Origin: Nemopilema nomurai | Taxonomy: Eukaryota > Cnidaria > Scyphozoa > Rhizostomeae > Rhizostomatidae | Assembly (NCBI GenBank): GCA_003864495.1 | Contig: ML133366.1 | Location: 84,052-148,051 of the forward strand | Reading direction: 5' to 3' | Length of the DNA stretch: 64,000 bases | Part shown: piece after piece, positions 30,441 to 42,381 of the stretch | Layout: each line of letters opens with the position of its first letter | How positions within the stretch are numbered: the first letter of the stretch is position 1 | Notes under the pieces: generated by a model | Seen by the model: the letters and a program-made list of their open reading frames with translations, nothing else | Told to the model about the DNA's origin: nothing | Databases searched by the model: none | Position numbers and translations under genes: made by a program

Positions 30441-30549
30441 TAGTTGCCACATAATATTTACCAGGATCCGTGATTTATAATCATGAACTTCTAGTGCCCT
30501 AAGAACTACCTTCGGATGCTAGGTAGAAACAAATACAGTATTAAGGATA

Positions 30550-30785
30550 TAGAGGGTTCGGAAAAATAACCATAGAGAGTGCGGAAAAATAACCGACCTA
30601 AGCGAGACTCGAGCCCACAACTCTTGAAATACAGTATTGGTCAAAGGCAGCAGGATTTCTCACGAAGAATCATAGAGAGTGGGAAAAAATAACTGACCCA
30701 AGCGAGACTCGAACCCACAACCCTTGAAATACAGTATATGACTTTGTAAGCCAAGTGCTCTACCGCTGAGCTTTTCACCCACTCC
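30550..30785 (-). repeat. tRNA-derived SINE-like repeat, partly duplicated
   Basis: On the - strand the segment reads AGCTCAGCGGTAGAGCA (A box) and GGTTCGAGTCTCGC (B box), giving a tRNA-like body with a TAC-type anticodon region. The downstream part, ending in an A/T-rich CACTCTCTATG, is repeated once more at 30555-30640. The extended spacing between the boxes and the duplicated tail fit a SINE head, not a functional tRNA. Confidence 0.5.
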
Positions 30786-30789
30786 CGAT

Positions 30790-32460
30790 CTTAAAGTCAT
30801 TGCCAGTCTTGTTACTGTTAAAGACCTATTAACGAGTGTGGTTCCTGTTGATAATCAAAAAGATTCCGTTGTGAATGCATTAACCCATACCTTTTCAAAG
30901 CCATTCAACGTTTTCTCCTGCCTTTCTTTTGTTTCTTTTCGGATGGTCACTGTCTAGAGCCTTATATACTTAGTGCTGCCTACATGTCATATCATCTTTC
31001 TTCCTGTCATGTTTTTCGTGCTTGACAATCATTTCGTGGGAAGACTTTAAATTTGATTGCTAATTTCTTGATTGAAGCTGAACAAAGGCTAATGGCAGAA
31101 TTGTTAGAATTTGGCTTAGATGTTAATAGGAAGCGGTGACAGAAATGACAGCATTTGCTTTGACTTGTCCAAGCGAAAAAGGACGCCTGGAAATATTTGG
31201 ACAAAGGATTGGAAACCTAATTGGGATGCTAACCGAGATGGCTCGCTTATGTAAGTTTGATTAATTTTTACATATGGATAAACTTCAGCAAAAAATTAGA
31301 AAGCAGGTATTTCTTTGTTTGCTAATTGAACTTAGGCTAATGCACAACCTGTTGCTATTGTGCCAGAATCGTGAAAATGCGTTATAATATATCAAATTTG
31401 GATTTAATTCCAGTCGATGATTATCTTTAATCGTTTTTGTTGTTTACAGTGGCTTTTCCTTTTCTAGCGTTTTATATTATTAGAATTCGTTTTTTATTAC
31501 ATAGTTATGTTATGTGTATTTGCAATTGACCTGTGCGAGCTTAATTAAATCAGTTTCATTTTCATGATAGCCCTTCAAGGTTCAAATGTAAGATGAAAAG
31601 CTTACAAAAAGTTAATTTAGCCACACCTTTTTTAAGACACGCCCTTTTTTAATTTGCCACCCCTATTGTGCGACAGTCAGAACGTTTTCTGGATCCACCT
31701 CTGCCTTCTTGTTTGAATTTGACAACAACAAAGTTAAATTGGACATAATTATCGAGAAATTCAATGGCCACTGTACCTCCCGGAAAAAGTTAACATTCCT
31801 GAGATACAAATGTTTAACATACCGTTAACAACATGGTGAAAGTCTTGAAAATTCACCACTACCTTCAGAGAACTCGTGCAGGACTGTGATTTTGGTGAAC
31901 TCAAGGACTCATTGATTAAGGACATGATTACCAGGGTTGCCTTTTGCCCGTTTTTGGCTTTTTTGTAAAGCCCTTGGCTGTCAATGCATGTTTTGGCCGA
32001 TATGACAAAAGTTGGCTGAATTTTGGATGTAAGTAGAAATCTTGCAAGAAAGAAGAAAGCAGCTAATTTTTGCGTAAAACGTAAACAAATATCAAATTTC
32101 TTTTCAACAAAACATTAAATCGTTCAAACATACTTTAAAATCGTTAGTTCGTCATTTCTTCTCATTAAGTCTACATCTTGCTAATCATCCGCATCTGAGT
32201 ACAAGTTCTGTGAAGTGAAGCATTGAAACATGTTTTTTTAACTGTGAAATATTTACAGCACTTTCCTTGAATCTGTAGATGAGTGCCGATCCCAATAATT
32301 GCATCGATCATCTCAGAACCAAGACGATTTCGCTCTTTAGTCTTTACATTCGTGACAGTGGAAAAATTCTTTCAATTCTGACAATGCATAAATTGCCAAT
32401 TCACGGAAGGGGATACATCCAGATGAAGTCTTAAACTGGAAAACTCCAGGTCAAAATAAC
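30790..32460. other. Long stretch without a recognised gene
   Basis: AT-rich, stop-rich in all frames. An open frame at 31007-31204 (-) has no known motif. Nothing repetitive stands out. Confidence 0.3.
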
Positions 32461-32473
32461 GAGTTTACTCGCT

Positions 32474-33160
32474 CTAACCAGCCACCTCGTTGCAGAGGTT
32501 TTCTGGAGCTGTGCCTTTGCACTCTTCATTAGGGTTCATCACCTTGAAGAGATCTTTAAATGCCTCCCTTCGTATTCTACTCTTGCTGTACCATTTAGGA
32601 ATCTCAGCTAGGAGGAATCTCAGCCAAGATTTGACAACAACTTTTGGAAGGCTTTCTTTTTGCATAAAGCAAGATAGTGGCAGATGCATCTGTTTGGCTG
32701 GCAGCCAGAGTCATGTTCTCCGATCATAGTAGATGCTCCATCACTCCCGAAACCAATGCAGTTTGACATCTCGAGACCCATTGCCACCAACATTGCTTTT
32801 AGATGTGTAAAAAGCTCATGCCCCTTTGCCCCAACCACCGAAAGAAGGCCAACATAATCGGTTACAACCGTGGCTCTTGACTCGTTGAAATAGCGAATCA
32901 CCAGACAGGGATGTTTGTCAGCAGAGACATCAGTGGACTCGTCGATCAATATTGCATACTTTCTTTCTGATACCTCAAATTTTAGGTTTTCGTGCAGGGC
33001 TGGAGAGGTAACTTTTGTTATCAGCTTGCTGCATTTCGTTCGATGGAGCTTCAAGTGTTAATGGTTACTTCCTTTTCCATTCTTCTTCATGAACTCTCCC
33101 AGATGGTAAACTGATAATGTGGAGCAATGGCAAGAAAAAGCAACATACCCTTCCTGAAAT
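32474..33160 (-). pseudogene. hAT-type transposase fragment (ZMYM/SCAND3-like group)
   Basis: Main open frame 33054-32620 reads KLHRTKCSKLI, then YAILIDESTDVSADKHPCLVIRYF, NCIGFGSDGASTMIGEHDSG and CICHYLALCKKKA. These are the first catalytic block (DESTD), the second (SDGAS with its Asp) and the CHxLxLC box of a hAT group common in animal genomes. Upstream (to about 33160) another frame reads VAFSCHCSTLSVYHLGEFMKK, the preceding helix. Past 32640 the frame shifts and continues as FLLAEIPKWYSKSRIRREAF to 32474. The C-terminal dimerisation domain is missing, and the copy is dead. Confidence 0.75.
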
Positions 33161-33473
33161 CTTATGATGAAGGTAATTTTACTTTTTGTTTGTTATGATG
33201 GTATGAAGTGAAAAAATTCTACATTCCCAGGACCGGAATTGTCCACAACTTGAGAAATACTTCTTGGTATTGTCGATGCACAATGCTGCTTCTAGGAGCT
33301 CTTGGTTTTTCGCCATAGCCTCAGATTTAAATATAGTTTCAGATGATTTTATATATTTACACTTCAATACAGGGAAGCACAAAAGAAGAAGGAGGGGAAA
33401 CAAAAAAGATGTATTGCAAAGAAAAATCCAAGCAAGATAAAATCTACCGTGTATAATACAGCATGGAACCCTA

Positions 33474-36400
33474 TATTACAAAAAGAACTGTTTCTAGAAA
33501 AGTACCTCGAATATCAGCCAAAAAAGACAAAAGTATGTATTCTTTTTGCCATCAAATTTGTTATATTAACTAGTTTTTATAACAGCTTCTAAATCAGTTA
33601 AACTTCTGAGCTACTTTCAACTTTGTCTGAACTTCAGGGCTTTCCTTGCCTTGCACCAACAGGTCTATTACTGATCCAGGTGCTATGCATGCAGGTCTAT
33701 TACTAATCCCCTACATTAAACTAGCATTTTTTTCTACAACATTATAGACTACACTTGCGGTCAAATATCACCTCAAAAGATTGAAATGCATATTTTGGTT
33801 GCATCTTTCTATAACTGAAACCTGCAGTGTGACCGCAAGCTTAGTGACTTGGCAGAGCTAATTTAGCAAATATTTTTGTTGCAGATGTTGCTTTGGAAAT
33901 TAGGAACTGCCTAAGCCTAATCGAGGTACAACAACCAACTGATAAAGCCAGTAGCAACTGGGATCTACGATTGAAAAACACTGCCTCTAGTTGGGAAGGT
34001 CAACCTGAAGTAATTTTCAAAGCTACTCTTAGCAGATTCACAGAGTATGTTGGTGATTGTCAAAATTGCCAATCTTGTCCTGCCACCATAAAATACAGTG
34101 ACTGCAGTTTCTATCAGAATTTATGCTTAATTTGTGATGCCGTAATGCACAATAGAGAGCCATTTCATGACAGAAAAAGATGGCCTGATAACTGTTATAG
34201 TCCCATGCTGCTACAGAAGGGCTGGATGCAGTCAAACAAATAATCAAGAAAAGTAAGTTTTATTCTAATACAGACAAGAGTTTTTTGTTATTCAAATAGT
34301 GAACTATTTACTTTTTCATTTGCAATGAATAAACTCTTTGTTTGCATTGATACCCCCTTATCAGGTTTTCTTGGGTTGCGCAATTTGCTCTTGGGATGCT
34401 TTACCTTTACCTTAAATTCTCACTGCCTTTTCAGAACTTTCCATCATTTGCAGACCTGAATCCTTACTCTCCATTATAAGTGATAATGTGCTGTAGAAAA
34501 GAATTTTAAATAGTACTTGTTGACCACACATGGAAATGTTTTGTTTTAATTCAGATTTTTGTAGATGTACTGTTTTCTTATTTCTATAGGATTCATATAG
34601 GACTTTATTTATCAAATATTATCTATAGATCATATGCCAACAAAAATTGTGTATTTTCCCAGAGAGAATGGTCCATCTCTATTTGTATTGCTGTAGAGAC
34701 TGTGGATCAGAAAATATTGCAAGACGGCCATTAGATGAAACATGCATTGTTATAAATCGGAAAGGAATTTTTTCCCTTTCCATTTAGTTTGTGCAGCTAT
34801 TAATATTTGCCCTGTAACAAGTCTTTTTATCAAGATTTTGCCATGCTCTACAGAACCATCTTATTTAATAGCTTGATACCACTTTTGAAATCTTTAAGTG
34901 AAGAAATTTATATTGCTAATGATCTTTATTGATATCAAACGATTCATTTCAATTTTAATGTTTTGATGTTTCTCGCACCAGGAGGATTTGACATGAAGTA
35001 CAAGTAATCATCATGACTGTCTTGCAGAGTTTGATCAATTCAATATAGAAACATTGGTTCAGTCAGGTTATTGGCCTGGAAGCATAAACACCTGCAGTTA
35101 CATTTTCCACCAAAGTGTTTTTCGACTCTGGGATACATTCAACAAGAGAATGCCTGGTTGTTCGGAGATGAGCTTTGTTAATTCATTGTGTGACCTATCG
35201 GCAGGAACTGGGAGGGTAAATGATGTTAATCTTTTTTGCATGCTACTGATGGGGGTGTTTGAAAATTTAAATAAGTTCAAGGATGCAAAGAGAGCACTTT
35301 AAATCAGTATTAGCTTGAAATTTTTCAAGAATTTTTCAATTTTGATAGAATGGTAGAAAAATCCAATTTCACAATTGCTAGAAATAGCGGAACTAGTTTT
35401 CGCATACTTATAAGTACTTTTTTCGTCCGACACCCCTCAGAGTTTGCAAACGTCGGAAGATAACCAAAAACTGACCGAATAAATAGCCAAATGCGGATCG
35501 AAAACACCAAAGGGTGATAAGCAGAGCGCATGATTGGTTACAATTGACCAATCTGCGTTACTTGCCACCTCACTTTAGAAGAGCCCAAGGGAAACGACGA
35601 ACTCTTTCTATCTACAAAGAATGGGACTTCCCATTGAAATATAGAAAGACTCCAAAACACCTAGGTGAAAGGACGACCTAGCTTGCCCAATCCAAAAATC
35701 CAATTGTTTAGCACTCATTCATGTCATTAGTATTTTGGTTAAACAAAGAAGTATTAAAAATTGGTTCTATGGTTTCATTTTATATACTATGATGTATCTA
35801 ACTGCATTACATCCTCCCTATATTAGGAAAATGTCTTTGGGATGGTTCTACATGTTACCATTCTACTTCTAGATTTCAAGAATAAATTGAAAATTGTTCT
35901 CAACATCCTTCAAAGAATGGAAATATTGTCAATATGAAATTGATGTTCTCATGGGGAAAGACTGGATGAATTGCCCTTGCTGCGCAATCAGCCAACATTC
36001 ATGCCATGTGGATGGAAATTGCAAGCTATACCGGTATAAAAGTGCTGGGAAGTAAGTATCTACAACTTTACATTAATTGCTAATTGATGCCAACAAACAG
36101 ATAAGATGGAGAGACTGCCATAATAATCATAGTATGGCGTAACATTTCTTTGTGAGTAATGCAACATTTTTTCACAAATTTTGCGTCTTGGGGGATTTTT
36201 TGTGCTCATATTATGACAGAGAAACAGGCTGCTCACAGTATTTTTACCCTTATGCAATTTTAAAATGTTAGTTTTGTTTTCAAAAATTAATTCTTGCATC
36301 CACTTCAAGGAGAAAATAATTGTAGTTTCACAAAATGACCTTGAATGAGTTACAAACATCTTGTCCTATTGCACAATGTCCTATTAAGTCTTGTTTTGAA

Positions 36401-39400
36401 CTTTCCCAAAGAAAAACAACCAAGGTTGGAGTCTTGATAACAACCTAATCTAAAATTATTTCAGTTTTTATCTTCTAGATTAAAACAGTATACAGAATGC
36501 TGTTTTACCAGGGAATGCCCTTTTCGATTGAAACATTTTGTAAAATTTGTGACAATTTTTTTTTCATTTTAGACACCGTTCAAATAACTACTACTCAAAT
36601 GAATTTATTGAGGAAAATCGGTATGTTGATGTGCTTTTGCAACAGATTTATGCAAAGAATGGAATCCGCGAAAGAGCTGTAAGCGTTACCTTACTTTTTG
36701 TCATTAGCAAATTTTTCAAAAGATCCTTTGATTACCTTATACTTCCTTAGCAATGAAAATCTTTTCTTTATGACCTTTGACCTTTCTGCTATTAGGGTAT
36801 GTCGGGTACTAACTGTGGTGATTCTTTCTGGAAAGCAGCATCAAACTTTGGCAAAAAGAGGGGTTCGCTTGATGAAACTGGGCTTGAGCTGGCAAGTTGT
36901 CGCCACAGCATTGGGCAGAAGGCAGTCAACATGTTCCAAGGAGAACTTTATGGATATGCTTTATACATTCAAAATAATTTTCTGGTTCCGCATGGGGTAA
37001 AGTTCTTTTGGTGTGATATTGTTTGCAAATATTGGCCATGGGTGAAGAGAGTGCAACCAGAGCTGACAACTTCAATGAAGCCAGCGTTATCATTAATGCA
37101 TGCCAAAGGTCACGGTGTTAGCTGTCAGGTGAGTATTAATTTTATTTTTTATTATCATTTCTGGAGTTATTTTAATTTTGTTACAATACAGTGCAGTGCT
37201 GCATGGGACCTTATAACTAGATTCTATATAGTGAATCTATTCTAACTAATATATTCATTTTTCAGTTTCTATTTCTAATTTTGATGAGAAAATGTGAGGG
37301 GAGGTATATTTTTGTAATGTACCATTTGTGATGCATTCCTTTGATTTTCAAACCGTCTCTACATAGCCAGAAGTTAGTTGTGAGTCTTCCCTTCAGGTAA
37401 AATCGGCATTCCATTATAGTAGAAGGTAATTTTCTGTAATTGTTTCAGGTAACTTGGGATGGAGAGTGGCAGGAAGGGGCTGCCAGGTCAACTGGTGAAG
37501 AGGTAGAGCAAATAAACAGCTACTTATCACGACTGGGAAGTACGACCAAACATATGCTCCAAGAAAGTAAGTTTAAGGTGCAACTATGTCTAGTTTTAAG
37601 GACATAAAATAGAAATGAATGATTTAGGATAGAGCAATTTCAGAAAATGATTTTCTGTGCTCAATTTGAAGTATATTGATGGTAACTTCTTTTGATTGAA
37701 ATTGGCAATAAGATTGTGAAAAGAATTCATTTGTTGTGGTGCCATTCACTTGGAAGTTTGAAAACTAAGAAAGGCTCCTTTTTTAATTGAAAAAGACCCC
37801 TTTCGTATTTTTTCAAATGCAGTATATGTTTGTAGAATTTTGTATTTGGCATTAGGTAGGCTGCTGCAGAGCAGCACTTGCTGGAACCAGTCCATTTTCA
37901 GGAATTTCAGGAATAGGCGCGTATGTTATTAAGATATGTTTTTCTTTTGGTTTAATTATAACTTTTTACATTAACGTATGGTTTTATACGCAACATGTTA
38001 TGGAAAGACAAGTGGTGACTTCACTGGTATTATGCAAATTGAAAGGAATCCAGCCCCTTCAGTACTCCGAAACTGCCCACCTTTATCATAAATGTATATA
38101 TGAACTTAATAATGATTACATTTTAACTTTAGCTCCTATTGAGTTAATCAATAATGTTGCAAATCGAGAGGACTATCTGTCTGAGCATATGATAGCCTGG
38201 AACAGGCGCAAAATTGATAAAATGCCAGTTGATTTATACAAACGCTACAAAAGGGTACGGCTCTATAATTTTGTTTTTACAGATTGATATCTTAAATGGT
38301 AGTGATATATTTTACTTGCTGATTGTTTAATTTTTTCCTCTTGAATGCAATTATGTATGTAATTACGTTTGCTTTATTTGCTTTCTTTGCAGGTTAAGCG
38401 TTTGCATGAAGAAACTGTATCAGACCTTGCCAAAGAACTGTGATATAAACATAAATGAAAAAGATCTGGGAGAAAAATCTTGGCAAGAGGATATCAAACT
38501 GCTAGCATTGGGTTAGTAGTGATGATTTTTGTGTTACATTTGAAATAATCCCAACTTTCAGTGAGTCAGTTAGATAACAGCGTTTTCAGTTGTGCATTTA
38601 TGTTGATTTTTCTTTTTGGTTATGTTTTTATAGCTTTAATTATATAACAATATTATTCCTTTATTCTTTATTCCCATTTAGGTGCCAATGAGAAAATTTC
38701 TTTCAAACCCACCAAATGTGAGGAACTTGTTTTGCTGTTAAATCTTTTAGCTCTACAAACAACATCCCGGATAATACTGACATCCCTGTAGACTTGAATA
38801 ATGCTGTCATTCCAGTCCTGGACGGTGCATCACTGACTCAATTCCTAAGTCAGGGGAACGTAAGCAACAAATGTTCATAGGACTGCTTGGGTTTATTGAG
38901 GCAACACCAAGTGACAACTTTAAGGCAGCAAAATGTAAAGTTTTACAGCTATTGAAGAGTAAATACGAACAACACATAGAATCATGCACTTTTTCAGTGA
39001 ATCATGCATCATGCCCTTATGGTGAAGAAAGTGGGAGGTGAGTTCACTTGGAAAAGAATTCTCATCTCCATGTTGGTTACGAATTATAGGTCAGATATAT
39101 ATGTTGATATATAAAATATGTTTGCAGTTTTATGAAAGTCTTGTGTTACATTTAAAAAAATTTAGAAAAGAATACGAACTGGATCCCGATTAATTTCGTA
39201 TTAATTTTTTATACTCTCTTGTAGATAACAGTAAGCGAAGACATATTTTGTGACGGAGGGTTTCATTGGAAAAAGAGAAGTTGAAAAGACTTGTTAAGTC
39301 TTAAAATGCCATCGTTATAGCAATAGGACCTATTAAATGAAATGCTGTTAAAGTTTTTGATATCGAAAAAAGTTGTGGATTGCTTCCTTGGAAAAATGTA

Positions 39401-39794
39401 GAAGATGATGATGAAAGTATGCATCATTCAACCCTCTTTCTCTGTGAATCATATTTTCTAACACAGTTAGATGATACTGGAGCTCTTTTTTAATTGCAAG
39501 TGCCGTATTTTTACAGACATATATTCTTTGATTAACTTCATCAATCAAATTTTGTTCCTTGATGTGAAAAAACAGTTTATGTATTTTCAAGGTAAAACTT
39601 ACTTGAGGCGTCTTTACCTTCTGTTCATAGTACCAATGGCCACTAAACGACTTGCTGTGCAGTTTCAAGTGAAATCAAAGCGTCTTTCCGAAGAATCAAC
39701 GCTGCTTGTTGAGGAGATGCGCAATTTCCTTCGTTTTTATGAGATTGCTGTTCAGCGCTTACAAGATGAATACAATGCACTAGTTGAATTGTAG
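33474..39794 (+). CDS. KDZ transposase gene copy C (most complete copy)
   Basis: Multi-exon Kyakuja-Dileera-Zisupton transposase. Exons, approximate: 33880-34243 with the CxC cysteine cluster (CQNCQSC, CLICDAVMH, PFHDRKRW); 34663-34760 (CCRDCGSENIARRP); 35029-35285 (LVQSGYWPGS); 35912-36051 (FKEWKYCQYEID, CPCCAIS, HVDGNCKLYRY, first Asp); 36571-36679; 36798-37127 (GMSGTNCGDSFWKAAS, KFFWCDIVCKYWPW, second Asp); 37449-37565 (TGEEVEQINSYLS, Glu); 38132-38255; 38394-38513; 38682-38790; 39633-39794 (coiled-coil C-terminus). An exon starting MEPYITKRT at about 33474 may be the N-terminus. Frame irregularities near 34240 and 38445 mean it may not be intact, but all three catalytic positions are present. 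Element ends were not found. Confidence 0.75.
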
Positions 39795-40112
39795 AGGAGA
39801 AAAGGTAAACTTTTTAAACCTACTACATCACAGATTTATTTGAATGGTCTTGTATGTAGTTAGAAGTAGATGTATACACGCTTCAACGGAAAACTGGGAT
39901 GAGAATAGCTTGCAATTATGTTGCTTTTTCAACCTTCGGTGATGAAAACTTCAGATTTGCTTTTAAATGTTTTCAAATGTTTACATTGAACTTAATGAGT
40001 GGGAATTTATTCTCGGAAATGGTTTCCAATGTTGCTATATTGTTGTTGCAAGAAAAGTGACAAATTTTTTACCATATTGTAGCATAAATATCGAAAATGT
40101 TTAAAGCATTAC

Positions 40113-40451
40113 ATGATGTCTCCTTTTCGTTGGAAGCCCTACCAGGCGCAGTGTGAAAATTCAAGAGTTATTCGAGGCAAAAAAGCTTGCAAGCAACAGG
40201 GAATAAAATACTGCAACAAACAGATTGAGCGTGCAGTCATTTGTTTCAAAGAGGCCTTGGAGCAAGTGATCGAAGTTGAGTTGCCTTTTTCCAGAGAGCG
40301 CATATCTGAGGAGCTGACTTCTGAAAATGAAGATATTGGAGTTATGGAAGGCAATCGTGAAACAGAAATGCGAGATCCTGACAGTGAAGAAGAAAGCGAA
40401 AGCGATAATGAAAACACTAGGGAGAGTGAGGAGGAAGGAGATAATCTTTAA
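40113..40451 (+). CDS. Small acidic-tailed ORF downstream of KDZ copy C
   Basis: A 112-codon open frame: basic N-terminal half (RGKKACKQQGIKYCNKQIER), then a helical middle, then a Glu/Ser/Asp-rich tail (EEESESDNENTRESEEEGD). It begins about 320 bp after the presumed last KDZ exon on the same strand. It could be a further exon after an unrecognised splice, or an accessory ORF of the element. No family recognised. Confidence 0.35.
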   Translation: MMSPFRWKPYQAQCENSRVIRGKKACKQQGIKYCNKQIERAVICFKEALEQVIEVELPFSRERISEELTSENEDIGVMEGNRETEMRDPDSEEESESDNENTRESEEEGDNL

Positions 40452-40499
40452 CTGTGATAATCTGGGACCAAACTTCAACTACCTTTGACTTATTAAAAA

Positions 40500-42140
40500 G
40501 CTCTTTTAAAATGCTGCATAGATCATTGATTGCTTGTAATCCTCTATTTATTACGATCATTGATTACTCTACACAGAGTTTATTCATCTGGTTTATTCAA
40601 CATAAAGTATAAACTTATGATTAATCAAGGTCAAATTCGATCAAGTAAACTTAGGCAAAAGTACATTTCTGTTCTCCAGAGGAGTCGTTTTTTATTTATT
40701 TTTAGTTCAAAGTATGTTTTTGCGGCCATTTCTTAGACAGAAACAAGTTAAGAAGCTTCCCGATTCATATATGTACAAGTACCGTGTTATAACTATAACT
40801 TCATTCAAGGGCCACGAAAGAAACTAGCCGATGAAACTTGACATGTTGTTAAACATATATGAAACGATTTGACCATTTGTCTTTCACCGTAGCCCTATCG
40901 ATAATAAAAATAACTCTGTCTTGATAACTGTGAGAGGATTCTTTGCTTTTGAAAGGGATATAAACTGTAGGATAATTGCACGGTGATGCGAGCATATATA
41001 TTGAATAAGAGTTCTATTTTGTATTAGTTACTGTGCTTTAAAATACAGCAGACTGATTTTGTTAACAGCTTGTCTATTACTCTTTGCCTTTATTCTCCTA
41101 TTTTCATTTTACTACGGACTGAATCATTTATAAATGAATTATGCTAGTTCCACTGGTTATATTTCATTTTACGCATCTACTGTACTGCGTTCTTTGCAGA
41201 TACAACTAGCGTAAACTCCTAGTACTAGTAAGTTGCGTATTACATATGATTATATACTAGATTAGGTATACTAGTTATACTATACTAGGTATACTACTGT
41301 ACTAATACTACTTGGTGCACCAAAACATGAGCACATTTAGTAATTGATCAAGAAAATGCTCCTTACCACCCATAGGCTCAACAATGCTGGATTTTGTTCA
41401 GAAATTTTTTTATATCAAATCATGAATATACTTATCATTTTAAAGCTAATTCGATATAAGTTCTACCTTCAAAATCTTTAAGGGAGAAACCAAATTAAGT
41501 AGGTGAGGAAAGATTGATCATGAAATGAGTTTCTCCTTTTTATTAAACTTGAATTCTTTCTAGCTGACCAATTTTCATTTAAAATTTCTATTAGAAATTC
41601 AATGAAGGAAAGTTGGATAAATCCTAAATTTTAGTTAGGTAACCTGTCTAAACATGCGGGTTTTCGATTTTACGAAGCGATACATGGGTGTACCCTGTAT
41701 GGTGAACTTCAAAAAATGGTTCAGGTGACAAAATCATCACAGAAAGTAAATTGACGTAGCAAGCCTGAGTATCTTTTTCATCAAACAAAAATGATTATTA
41801 TGAATAAATTTAGGTAATGTTATGCAAATTTTGCATGCCTTAGAACTATTTGTTAGTTCTTGTGGGAATTATAACTTTTTAAACTATACTCAAATAGTTC
41901 AATAGCCAAGGAAATTTTCAGTATGTTTTAACAATATTTTGGCTGTTCAAGGAAATTTTTAAAGCAAATTTAGTAAGGGCCGCATGTCAAATCACATTAT
42001 TATATTATTTCAAACAGAACTTTATCGAGACCCTGCCGATCAGAGAGTTGAAGAAGTTGGTCTCTGTTAAGTATAAATGTGGAGTTGGTAGCATGGAATT
42101 TATCCAGAGTGTTTTACAGGGAAATGCACAGCAGAGAGAC
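40500..42140. other. Stretch without a recognised gene
   Basis: AT-rich with no coding signal. A run of overlapping TATACTA/ACTAGT motifs at 41215-41310 is a degenerate simple repeat. Confidence 0.35.
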
Positions 42141-42161
42141 ATTCAGTCAAATGACCCTAAA

Positions 42162-42320
42162 GCCTGGTTTCCATATAATCGCAATGAGTCGCAATGAATC
42201 GCAAAGAGTCGCAACGAATCGCAAATAGTCGCAACGAATCGCAAAGAATTGCAATTTTTGTGACCCGAAATAGTGGTTTCCATATAATCGCAAGGAGTCG
42301 CAAGGTGTTGCAATTGTTTT
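42162..42320. repeat. Subterminal repeat block of the Harbinger element
   Basis: At least nine units of the type AATCGCAA or AGTCGCAA in direct orientation, in two blocks each starting TGGTTTCCATATAATCGC. Such arrays can serve as binding sites for the transposase or its Myb-like partner; that role is inferred. A related block lies at 50925-50970. Confidence 0.65.
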
Positions 42321-42329
42321 GTTGTGACC

Positions 42330-42337
42330 TGACGTCA
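42330..42337. promoter_or_regulatory. CRE motif TGACGTCA upstream of Harbinger transposase
   Basis: Exact palindromic CRE core, 45 bp before the ATG at 42382. The same core is found upstream of the Kolobok genes in this window. Confidence 0.4.
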
Positions 42338-42381
42338 TTGTAAACTGGCGCCAAACCTGATAATGCAAAGTTGCATGCAAT

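Noticed and set aside
30690..30785. Functional tRNA-Val gene on the - strand
   Set aside because: The A and B boxes are too far apart, and the tail is duplicated next to it, as in SINEs.
42147..42380. ORFs on the - strand with repeated RLLAI/CDSLR peptides
   Set aside because: They translate the ATCGCAA subterminal repeats of the Harbinger element and have no independent support.
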